DNA from: Tulasnella sp. 424
Taxonomy: Eukaryota > Basidiomycota > Agaricomycetes > Cantharellales > Tulasnellaceae
Direction: 5' to 3'
Length of the DNA stretch: 17,278 nucleotides
Assembly (NCBI GenBank): GCA_019633425.1
Contig: WSUB01000357.1
Location: forward strand, 1-17,278
Shown here: positions 9,554 to 17,172 of the stretch, piece after piece
How the letters are laid out: each line of letters begins with the position of its first letter
How positions within the stretch are numbered: the first letter of the stretch is position 1
Program-made: the position numbers and the translations under genes
The notes under the pieces: generated by a model
The model's input: only the letters and a program-made list of their open reading frames with translations
Databases searched by the model: none
Told to the model about the DNA's origin: nothing

Positions 9554-11158
9554 TTAGCCTCCCTCAAATCTTTCAACTCGAAGCGACCTCCCCATCACAT
9601 AACCTTCGGTTCGCCTTCTGTCACTGGTGCTCGGCCCATCACCCCTCGCATCGAACATAACGCTTTCAACATCTCTTTCTCCCGCAATAGGAGCGAACTC
9701 GACAGTCGAAAGTGTATTTGCGCCGTTCTCGTTCATAGTTGTGGGTGGGTCGGTGGAGTAGTGGGCAGTTCGAGAGACTTGCTCGTGGAGGTTCAGCAGG
9801 AGACGAGTGGCCATGGAGCTGAGCAATGGACGCATGTAGCTGTGTCGATGGGTACGCCCGAGCGAGAACGAAGGGATGGTCAGCAGAGAGAGCAAATGTG
9901 GAGGTTCGACGAAAACTGAAACACGTACTTGGTCATCCAGGGCTTCGTCGCCCACGGTCCGAATGCAGAGAACAGAATGTTCACGAGAGCAGTTGCGAAA
10001 GCAATTAGAAAATAAGTTACTCCGTCTCGGAAGAATGTACCGAGAATCGGCGCTGCATTTCGTTGGGGTCCTTTCAAACAGAGAGGGAGACGTGGTTAGG
10101 ACCGGTGGGTGGGTTGGACGGTGCAGCTTACCCGAAACGAAGGACCGTCGAACGGTCAAAACAAGTACTACTACGATATGATCGGACTCGTATTTAGTTT
10201 GACCGCAAGAGGGGTACCGTTGGATGGACGCAATTGGCGATTGAACACCTACCGGTGTCGATCACGAGCAAAGGGATGTAAAGATAGATGCCGCATCGCA
10301 TGCAGCTGTCGGAAATGCGAACACAGACGTCGTACGGTGCGAACGGTTTTGCGTAATAATGTACCGTGTTCTGAAGTTTGAACCCCAAGACTAGCATCAC
10401 TGCGCTGCAAGCCTAAGTGTCGGGGAAATAAGGGTTCAAGATAGCTAGCGGAACGAATATAATGTCTAACTTACGAGGTAGGTAGCGCCAAGAGAAGCGA
10501 TTAAGTACGGAGACCTACGATATAGTGCACAAACACGAAGAACGAAAGTCCCTGATAATGACGATAGATGGGGACTTTCAGTGCCATTGGTTCTCGCTGG
10601 GCCGTTTCCGTCTCAGTACAGCACCTTGTATAGCAGAAACGATGACGATAGTTGCGGTATAACTGAGGCGGTCCCAAGTTTTACACCACTGCGATACGGG
10701 GGTATAAGATGAATCGGAGGTTCGGCCTTCAGAGTCTCCGCGTTCGCTCACCTCGAGAGAGGACGGCTCGCTCGAGCTTTTCACAGAGCCTAAGTGACAA
10801 GAGTCAAATATGAGCACAAAAACGAGGGATAGCGAGGAAATGATCTTCGCGACAAGCCGGCCATACCATAAACTATCACCACGACCAATACCATCATAGC
10901 ATATCGGTGACAAAGGAACCAAAACTTGGCAAATGACCAACGAGCCTTCCAGATGTACTGGATTTCGCGATCTAGACAGAGAAGCCAGTCGTAGATAAGT
11001 AAAGTTGCCCCTCCCGCTACAGACGAAAAGCCGAGAGGGGTGTAAGTTGAGTTGAGCCATTTTTGCCGTAGCCGGGTCATCTTACCCGCTAACCAGTGGT
11101 ATGACTGTAGGTATAAGAGCTGCTCAATAGTACTGCTTAGGTCAGGAATTGACTCCAT
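9554..11158 (-). CDS. DUF6533-type seven-span membrane protein, copy 4 (altered tail)
   Basis: Nine exons on the minus strand: 11086-11158, 10867-11016, 10752-10789, 10625-10688, 10475-10551, 10253-10412, 10132-10170, 9929-10070 and 9554-9839, giving 342 aa. The membrane domain is intact and nearly identical to copy 5; their exon 2 products differ at only a few residues. The signature is YDWLLCLDREIQYIWK. The second loop Cys is Ser (C-V-R-I-S-D-S-C). In the tail, the region 9588-9602 is 2 nt shorter than in copy 5. This shifts the frame and ends the protein after R-S-L-R-V-E-R-F-E-G-G, losing about 34 residues. Because the abandoned frame is still open, the change is probably recent. The gene also has a 498-bp MITE directly upstream of its TATA box, so both its control and its tail differ from copy 5. 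Function is unknown. Confidence 0.85.
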
Positions 11159-11241
11159 GGGTTGATGGCGGGCCGTGGCCTGCGCGTCCGTTAAGTGTCG
11201 ACTCGAATGGCTCCCAACGCAACAGCCTGATGCGAAGAGTC

Positions 11242-11256
11242 GGGGGGGGGGGGGGG
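11242..11256 (+). repeat. 15-nt G tract in the copy 4 promoter region
   Basis: An uninterrupted run of 15 G residues between the ATG (11158) and TATA box (11294-11301) of copy 4, so it lies in the probable 5' untranslated region as a C run. Copies 1, 2, 3 and 5 lack it. Confidence 0.95.
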
Positions 11257-11293
11257 TACGACGACGATCTTAATAGGCTTCTTTTTCCATTGT

Positions 11294-11301
11294 TACTTAT
11301 A
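11294..11301 (-). promoter_or_regulatory. TATA box of copy 4
   Basis: The minus strand reads TATAAGTA, 136-143 nt upstream of the ATG. The MITE target duplication starts at 11303, one base away on the upstream side. Confidence 0.5.
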
Positions 11302-11310
11302 TGGCGGAGC

Positions 11311-11808
11311 AGGACCCCTGTCACTAATAATAATGAGGAGCACTTTTATAATACTTTTTTCCAAAAATGTATGTCCTGCCCAATAATACATCCGGCCCTC
11401 AATTTGGCCCGGAAGGGACGAAATCGCACGATGATAAGGCCCACAACCATCAGGCTCCCTAGAGGATAAGCACCGACAAACACCCAACCAGACGCACGGC
11501 TCGGGGTAGGGTAGTCGCCAGCAAAGAATAATACAAGTTGGCCCGGGGCTCGACGCGATGCGGACTTAACGGGCGGCGGATCCGTCTTAGTCGCCAGCAA
11601 AAAATAATACTTTTTGTTCACCCTAGTCGCCAGCGGAGAATAATACAACAGGCCTCCACAAAACGATAGGGCCCAGGTGTCGGGTCATGCCCAACTGGTG
11701 GGGGTGAACTTGAATACTTTTGGATCAAATTTGGTCAATTGTCCCGAGAAGTATAATCTTTTGCGCGATTTCGAGGTGCTCCTCATTACTATTAGTGACA
11801 GGGGTCCT
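11311..11808. mobile_element. hAT-like MITE 1 (498 bp) in the copy 4 promoter
   Basis: The terminal inverted repeats are 33 bp with one mismatch (11311-11343 and 11776-11808), beginning AGGACCCCTGTCACTAATA. The flanking direct repeat GGCGGAGC occurs at 11303-11310 and 11809-11816, an 8-bp target-site duplication. The paralogous site in copy 1 (2824-2835, ATGGCGAAGCGG) is uninterrupted, which supports an insertion. A 6-bp duplication with repeats starting CAGGACC is an equally possible reading. No open frame resembles a transposase, so the element is non-autonomous. An 8-bp duplication is typical of the hAT superfamily; the assignment is inference. The interior has three copies of a repeat that is shared with MITE 2. 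Confidence 0.85.
11512..11646 (+). repeat. Three internal repeats of MITE 1
   Basis: Copies lie at 11512-11534, 11588-11610 and 11624-11646, all in the same orientation, with core TAGTCGCCAGCAAAGAATAA followed by TAC. Spacing is irregular (53 and 13 bp between copies). Confidence 0.85.
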
Positions 11809-11816
11809 GGCGGAGC

Positions 11817-12348
11817 GGTAGTCGAAGAAAGGGCGACGGCGAATGATAACCCTGAAGGTGGCCGCGTGGGGAGCGTTAAATTGGTTCGGTGAGAAGGAAA
11901 ATCGAAGTCCCGGTGACTGAACTGGTTGCTCGCTAATTCTTCCGGATCCACGTGCACCAATTCAAAAAGCACTTGCTTGCTCGTTTTTGGGAGCCGGGGT
12001 TTGGGAGCCAGCTTGAGTCAGCATCGATGGCACAACGTGGCTTTTGGGGTGGTTTCCGCTCGCCCGCCAACTTTCTTCTTCGTTACCTCCGCTATCCCTT
12101 CTGCAGTATTAGAAGTTCTAAAAACAGATTTAGTCCCCTAAATTCTGGCCTTAAGTGAGCAACCAAAGCCATGCTTGATGTCATACGCGAACCTGCTTGA
12201 AACCAGGTTTATCTAATCAGAATCCGGTACAATAGTTTACGAGAAATAACAATAAACTTTTCTAAGAGAGATTAACGAACGAAATGAGCTGAAATGAGAC
12301 GACGTCCTGGCTCGTTCACCGACCGGATGAGACGCTCTCCACTTGCAC
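11817..12348. other. Displaced upstream promoter of copy 4, then 3' flank of copy 5
   Basis: Directly after the MITE comes GGTAGTCGAAGAAAGGGCGA (11817-11836), the promoter block that in copies 1 and 5 lies next to the TATA box. The decayed conserved block follows at about 11895-11965 (CCCGGTGACTGAACTGGTTG onward), interrupted on the minus strand by a stop. Bases 11985-12015 contain a short direct repeat (GGGAGCC, GGTTTGGGAGCC). The copy 5 3' flank runs from about 12105. No intact gene is visible. Confidence 0.5.
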
Positions 12349-14046
12349 TTATACGTAGTCCACTGTGGTCGGTCCGCATTGTCCCCTTCCTGGAACAGTC
12401 AACCTCCCTTCCGACTCTACCCATCCTAAACCGCTCCTCAATCCCTCCATATTAGTCTCCCTCGAATCTTTCAACTCGAAGCGACGTCTCTCGTCATCAA
12501 AACCTTCGGTTCGCCTTCTGTCACTGGAACTCGTCCCATCACCCTTCACATCGTACATAACGCTTTCGGCATCTCTTTCTCCAGCAATAGGAGCGAACTC
12601 GATGGTCGAAATTGCATTTGCGCCGTTCTCGTTCATAGTTGTGGGTGGGTCGGTGGAGTAGTGGGCAGTTCGAGAGACTTGCTCGTGGAGGTTCAGCAGG
12701 AGACGAGTGGCCATGGAGCTGAGCAATGGACGCATGTAGCTGTGTCGATGGGTACGCCCGAGCGAGAACGAAGGGATGGTCAGCGGAGAGAGCAAAAGGC
12801 GGAGGTTCGACAAAGCCGAAACACGTACTTGTTCATCCAAGGCCTCATCGCCGGCGGTCCGAAGGCAAAGAACAGAATGTTCACGAGAGCAGCTGCGAAA
12901 GCGATTAGAAAATAAGTTATTCCGTCTCGGAGGAATGTACCGAGAATCGGCGCTGCATTTCGTTGGGGTCCTTTCAAACAGAGAGGGGAGCCATGGTAAG
13001 GACCGGTGGGTGGGCTGGACGGTGCAGCTTACCCGAAACGAAGGACTGTCGAACGGTAAAAACAAGTATAACTACGATAGTATCGGACTCGTATTTAGCC
13101 TGGTAGCAAGAGGGGTACTGCTGGGGGGATCTGATTAACGATTGAGCACCTACCTGCGTCGATCACGAGCCCAGGGATGTAGACATAGATGCCCCAGCGC
13201 ATGCAGCCGACGCAAGTGCGAGTACAAGCGGAGTACGGTGCGAACGAGCTTGGGTAATAGTGTAACATGTTCTGAAGTTTGAACCCCAAGACCAGCGTCA
13301 CTGCACTGCAAGCCTAAGTGTTGGGGAAATAAGAGTTCAAGATAGCTAGCGGAGCGAACATAATGTACAACTTACGAGGTAGGCAGCGCCAAGAGAAGCG
13401 ATTAAATACGGAGACCTACGATACAGTGCAGAAACACGAAGCACGAAAGTCCCTGATAGTGACGAACTTTCAGTGCCATGGTTCTCGCTGAGCCGTTGCC
13501 GTCCGTCTCAGTACAGCACCTTGTATAGCAGCAACGATGACGATAGTTGCGATATAGCTGAGGCGGTCCCAAGTTTTACACCACTGCGATAGGGGGGTAT
13601 AAGATGAATCGGAGGTCCAGAGTCTACGCGTTCGCTCACCTCGAGAGAGGACGGCTCGCTCGAGCTTTTCACAGAGCCTAAGTGACAAGAGTCAAATATG
13701 AGCACAAAAAAAAAGGATAGCGAGGAAATGATGTTGGCTCCAAGCCGGCCATTACCATAAACCATCCCCACGACTAATGCCATCATAGCATACCGGTGAC
13801 AAATGAACCAAAACTTGGCAAATGACCATCTAGCCTTCCATATGTACTGGATTTCGCGATCTAGACAGAGAAGCCAGTCGTAGATAAGTAAAGTTGCCCC
13901 TCCCGCTGCAGACGAAAGCCCAAGAGGGCGTGAGTCGAGTTGAGCCATTTTCACCGTAGCTATGTAATCTTACCTGCTAACCAGTACCTTGATTGTTGGT
14001 ATAAAAGCTGCTCAATAGTATCGCTTAGGTCAGGAATTGACTCCAT
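12349..14046 (-). CDS. DUF6533-type seven-span membrane protein, copy 5
   Basis: Nine exons on the minus strand: 13974-14046, 13756-13905, 13640-13677, 13520-13583, 13376-13452, 13154-13313, 13033-13071, 12829-12970 and 12349-12739, giving 377 aa, the longest of the five. The signature is YDWLLCLDREIQYIWK. The motif after span 3 reads L-R-V-S-A-L-Y, with Ser where the others have Cys. The loop cluster is C-T-R-T-C-V-G-C, and RLLLNLHEQ is intact. Intron 2 (78 nt) is a multiple of three and open in frame. Intron 3 is the shortest of the array (56 nt). The tail contains G-L-G-W-V-E-S-E-G-R-L-T-V and ends T-T-V-D-Y-V, in register with copies 1 and 3, so this copy preserves the full-length tail that copy 4 has lost. 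A MITE lies 57 bp upstream of its TATA-like box. Function is unknown. Confidence 0.87.
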
Positions 14047-14223
14047 CTGCTGATGGCGGGCTGCGGTCTGTGCGTCAGTTGACTGTCGCTGAAACAGCAA
14101 CCGACCTAAGGAGGAGGGAAGAAAGAATGACGATCTCGGTCGGAATTTCGTTACTTAAGTAGCGGAACGACATTTGAAAAAAAAAGGGCGACGGCGAATG
14201 ATCGCCGGTGGCCTGATGGTAGC
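14047..14223. other. Proximal promoter and 5' untranslated region of copy 5
   Basis: It contains a TATA-like CTTAAGTA (minus strand, 14152-14159), 106-113 nt upstream of the ATG, and an A run followed by GGGCGACGGCGAATGAT (about 14174-14201). That promoter block is shared with copies 1 and 4. Confidence 0.45.
14152..14159 (-). promoter_or_regulatory. TATA-like box of copy 5
   Basis: The minus strand reads CTTAAGTA, at the aligned position of TATAAGTA in copies 3 and 4. The first bases have drifted. Confidence 0.35.
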
Positions 14224-14761
14224 AGGACCCCTGTCACTCATAGAAAGGATAGTCCGAAATATATATATATACTTGGGCTTGGTCAACTTTCGGACAATGA
14301 GACAAACAAGCCCCCCCAGACGACACGTCGCGGGACCCTTCGACTGAGGGGGGATAATCCACCCCCATTGGCTGGTGGCCTAGTCGCCGTCAAAGTATAG
14401 GAAAAAAAGGGCGACGGTCGGGTTGCGTACCCCTAGTCGCCAGTAAAGAATAAGAAAAATCCTAAAAACTCCCCAAGTGGCTCGAGTGTTAGTCGCCGGC
14501 AAAGAATAAGAAAAATTCCCTGGTGGTACAACTGCTAGTCGCCGGCAAAGAATAAGAAAAATGGCTGCCGTCGCAGCTCTCTTTCGTCGCCAGCAAAGAA
14601 TAAGATCAAGGACCTATATCCCGCAGGGGATAGTCCCACCTTCTGTTCCTCAGAGGGGGGGATAGGTAGAAATATAATAAAAATTTCCGCCGAAACGGAG
14701 AAATATATATACTTTGGTCAAAATCCATCGGACTATCCTTCCTATGAGTGACAGGGGTCGT
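14224..14761. mobile_element. hAT-like MITE 2 (538 bp) in the copy 5 promoter
   Basis: The terminal inverted repeats are about 34 bp with two mismatches (14224-14257 and 14728-14761), starting AGGACCCCTGTCACTCATAG. The target duplication ATGGTAGC (14216-14223) and ACGGTAGC (14762-14769) has one difference, which suggests some age. The paralogous copy 1 sequence at about 2874-2885 (TTGATGGTAGGT) is uninterrupted. The first 15 bases of the inverted repeat match MITE 1, but the rest differs, so the two elements are related, not copies. AT-rich subterminal stretches with ATATATACTT and TTGGTCAA occur at both ends. No transposase frame is present. Confidence 0.83.
14381..14604 (+). repeat. Five internal repeats of MITE 2
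   Basis: Copies lie at 14381-14400 (diverged), 14434-14460, 14490-14516, 14536-14562 and 14584-14604, all in one orientation, with core TAGTCGCCGGCAAAGAATAA followed by GAAAAAT in the middle three. The core is the same as in MITE 1. Gaps are irregular and unrelated in sequence. Confidence 0.87.
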
Positions 14762-14769
14762 ACGGTAGC

Positions 14770-15400
14770 TATAGCTTCTGGTTCGGTTTGAGGGAAATCA
14801 AAATCCCGGTGCCTGAACTAGTTGCCATCCAATTCTTCATCTCGCTGCACAGCACTTTGGCTTATTGAGAGGGGCCCTTGAGCGTTATTTTCGACTGCTT
14901 GCCGGAATCTTCGGAAAGAAGCATGATTGGGTATCCCCCGACCAAGGCGGAGAGTGGGAACAAACGACTGGGATATTCAAGTTGAGAGAGAAAGACAATA
15001 ACCAAAGTGCTGTATACGTAAGTAATACAATATTAATGCGAAAAGGGTTAATTAAAAAGGTTAATTTTAAGGGCTAACACTGCGGGCGCCGATGGTGGAT
15101 GTCATCGGTATGAGGACTCCCTCGGACCACTGACGCCGTCAAATGGGACGGTTAAACCAATAAGCAGGGCGGGAGAGCTGCAGAGGTTAGTAGGAGTTTC
15201 GGGCTATCGAACTGGCCGGGATTTGGTCGGCGGATGGCCACCGGGGTGCGCGCACTTGCTGAACTGAACCCGAAATTAACAGAGGCTCAGAGATCCAAAC
15301 AACCAACCCTCCCTGTGTAGGACAATATTCGCTTCCCAGTGACACCGAGATGCTTCAAGCAGAGACCGGAAATCAATTACGCTGCAAAAATGCACGGTAA
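14770..15400. other. Distal upstream flank of copy 5 with decayed conserved block
   Basis: Bases 14815-14945 are the unit 5 version of the conserved block: the minus strand reads I-P-N-H-A-S-F-R-R-F, then diverges and stops. Bases 14945-15080 share AGAGAGAAAGACAATAA with unit 2 (about 5533). Bases 15280-15340 match the outer part of the unit 3 block. A short plus-strand open frame (14865-15077) has no domain and crosses this decayed sequence, so it is not called. Confidence 0.45.
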
Positions 15401-16000
15401 GCCTCGCACTCGGGGTTGTTCCAGAAAGCTCGGCCGGAGGCTCCCGGGTGGGGAGTGCAGGGGCTCGGTGGCAATCCTATATGGCCATGGAATCAAGCCC
15501 ATCGAAAATAAATAATTTCCGCTAGAAGTCCTGCATTCCATGACGAGGTTTACTTTTCTTTTTTCCTCCTGTGAAAGTGCTAGATGTGAGGTGCTCGAGA
15601 ATGTCACGTACGTGCGTCCATTCGGCTAAGTGTCGGGGAGGGAAGTTTAGTTCTCTGACTTGCCGATATGAAACCAAGTACGTATAAGTGACCCTCAACG
15701 TATTGCGAGTAATTCCATATAATGAGTAGCACTTAACCACTTGTCTGCATCCTCAGATTTATTCGCGTTTGTTTGTTTGTTTGTTTGAGAGGCCCGGTTC
15801 AAACGGAGACTAACGCCCAGCGACACTAACCTGTGAATATCAGCACCACCTGAATTCAACCCCTGTCATCATAAACTCGTTTCACCATCTCTATTCGTGG
15901 TATCGATATCTTGGAGTCGTCCACCTTCTGACCTCGCTCTCTGCACTCCCTGTCATAACCAAGGTCGTTCCAGAAGGCAAAGACGTCGCGCCTAACACAG
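15401..16000. other. Array boundary and single-copy spacer
   Basis: Bases about 15418-15520 retain weak similarity to the spacers at 575-680 and 5828-5920 (TTCCAGAAAGCTC and ATCAAGCCCA), a last trace of the array. A (GTTT)5 microsatellite lies at 15767-15786. No gene is recognised. The open frames here are short and unsupported. Confidence 0.4.
15767..15786 (+). repeat. (GTTT)5 microsatellite
   Basis: Five perfect GTTT units. Confidence 0.9.
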
Positions 16001-16381
16001 ATTTCCCGTCAATCACTCCGCTTGGCACCGTGAAACTTGGATACAATACCTAGCACCTGCAACGATGTCTTCCCACTGTCGGTGGGGTCGCGATCCTCAT
16101 CAACCAATCGCAGACCGCCTCGAATCACCTTCCTTACGCTCCCTTCTCCCATCACAACTCCTCTAATCAACACGCGTTCTCCTTCTCCAAAGGCAAAAGA
16201 GATACACGACTCTTTCTCGCAATGGAGCTCTGTTTTGACTCGTTTTCGGAGAAACCTCTTCGAAGACGTCAATGTGGAGTACTGGGACGCCCAAGCGACT
16301 CAAGCAGATGAGGATCCCCCAAATCCAAGAAAAAGAGGCTGTTATAATGAATAAGTTAACGAGGAAGCGGACGTGGTCGTC
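16001..16381. other. Ambiguous open-frame region
   Basis: Both strands stay open here. The minus-strand frame ending at 16009 contains G-E-G-S-V-R-K-V-I-R-G-G-L-R-L-V-D-E-D with natural-looking composition. A plus-strand frame 16037-16354 ends W-D-A-Q-A-T-Q-A-D-E-D-P-P-N. Neither starts with ATG at its long end and neither matches a family I recognise, so no strand can be assigned. Confidence 0.3.
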
Positions 16382-16816
16382 ATGGAGAGAGGTATCAACC
16401 GCTTCAGAGCAGCCACCTTGAAGAATGTCGGTCGCGGCTCCAATCTTGGCAATATCTTCACTTCGCAACTTAAAGAAGACTGGAGCTTTGACCATATTGC
16501 TACGAATCAATTGACATGGAGGGCATGCCTGATGAACTTTGGCAGATCGTTCTGCAACTTCCTTGTGAGGAAACTCCAACAATCCTTCTGCCCTACTTTC
16601 CCCGACGAGGCAGCCGAAGGGAGATTTGGGAGAGAGGTTCAATCAGATGAAGTTCTTATCGTTTGCTGGGTCTCGTTTGGTTTTTATGAATTGGGTATGG
16701 ACTCGGACGCGCGACCGTATACGCGTCACAGTTGTTTTCATGCCAATGATGACTTGACTCCCGTAGCTATTCATCGTATGCTTGATCCCAGCGAGGAGGA
16801 TGATCCTTCCCGATGA
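16382..16816 (+). CDS. Hypothetical 144-aa open frame, strand uncertain
   Basis: An ATG-started plus-strand frame of 144 codons ending in TGA. The product begins M-E-R-G-I-N-R-F-R-A-A-T-L-K-N-V and ends in an acidic D-P-S-E-E-D-D-P-S-R. No signal peptide, membrane span or known domain is evident. An overlapping minus-strand frame (16163-16642) has no ATG at its start but has an ordinary protein-like composition (E-V-A-E-R-S-A-K-V-H-Q-A-C and F-F-K-L-R-S-E-D-I-A-K-I-G) and could be the real exon instead. I do not recognise either product. Confidence 0.25.
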   Translation: MERGINRFRAATLKNVGRGSNLGNIFTSQLKEDWSFDHIATNQLTWRACLMNFGRSFCNFLVRKLQQSFCPTFPDEAAEGRFGREVQSDEVLIVCWVSFGFYELGMDSDARPYTRHSCFHANDDLTPVAIHRMLDPSEEDDPSR

Positions 16817-17172
16817 GATATTCTACTGGGGTGTACGTGACGCCTACGATCTCACCCGCTCTTCTCCATCTTCCTCGACTTCCTAATCTTTCCTACGTGT
16901 TCGCAGATTGCCCTTTGGCTCGTCATTCCCATCCCATTTCCCATCTACTGTAATCTGCCACGAAAACATCCAAGCGTCTACTAACTATTCATAAGCTTCG
17001 CGCTGTGGGCTTGGTCCGCGTACTGTAAGCCAAATATTTCCTTTTCCCTCCATGCTCTAAATAGAAACCAACCACCCTTTATAGCTCTGTTACTCGTCCA
17101 ATTCTGCGGTTATTACAACCCCGCCGACAGGACCATCGACTGCAAATTCAAGGACTGTCTGAACTTGCTGTT
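16800..17172 (+). CDS. Possible multi-exon membrane protein, open at right edge
   Basis: Candidate exons at 16800-16830, 16907-16949, 16996-17024 and 17085-17172 join with compatible phases and no stop. The intervening introns look fungal: 76 nt (GTGTAC to CGCAG, with CTAAT), 46 nt (GTAATC to ATAAG, with CTAAC) and 60 nt (GTAAGC to ATAG). A further donor GTAAGG follows at 17173. The joined product starts M-I-L-P-D-E-I-F-Y-W and includes F-A-L-W-A-W-S-A-Y-S-L-L-L-V-Q-F-C, a likely membrane span, followed by two Cys in D-C-K-F-K-D-C. The start could be further upstream. It overlaps the end of the preceding open frame by 17 bases, so at least one of the two models is wrong or their exons differ. 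The family is not recognised. Confidence 0.25.

Larger units (their letters stand above)
508..15400 (-). repeat. Tandem array of five duplicated gene units
   Basis: Five head-to-tail repeats, each containing one minus-strand DUF6533-type gene plus flanks. Approximate limits are unit 1 508-3240, unit 2 3245-5750, unit 3 5756-9185, unit 4 9195-12100 and unit 5 12105-15400. The 3' flanks all contain an A-rich block like TTAAAGATGATRTAAACA (at about 780, 3263, 6018, 9205 and 12115) and a GAGTAAC word about 50 nt later. The 5' flanks share a TATA-like box and a GGGCGACGG-type block. Units 1 and 3 share an extra spacer of about 250 bp (about 508-760 and 5756-6010) that is missing or unrecognisable in units 2, 4 and 5. 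Units 4 and 5 are the most similar pair. Confidence 0.85.

Noticed and set aside
11346..11892. Open frames inside and across MITE 1 as a transposase
   Set aside because: They are about 100 codons or less, run through the inverted repeats on both strands, and show no hAT transposase motif.
14381..14604. Regularly recurring 20-27 bp motif that could suggest a CRISPR array
   Set aside because: Gaps are irregular, the motif lies inside a transposon with terminal inverted repeats and recurs in a second element, and the surrounding genes are eukaryotic.
15849..15870. AACCCCTGTCATCATA resembling the MITE terminal sequence
   Set aside because: The match is partial and no inverted partner or target duplication was found within the remaining sequence.
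16382..16450. R-F-R-A-A-T-L-K-N-V resembling the N-terminus of checkpoint clamp protein Hus1
   Set aside because: The similarity ends after about ten residues and the rest of the frame shows none of the family's conserved positions.
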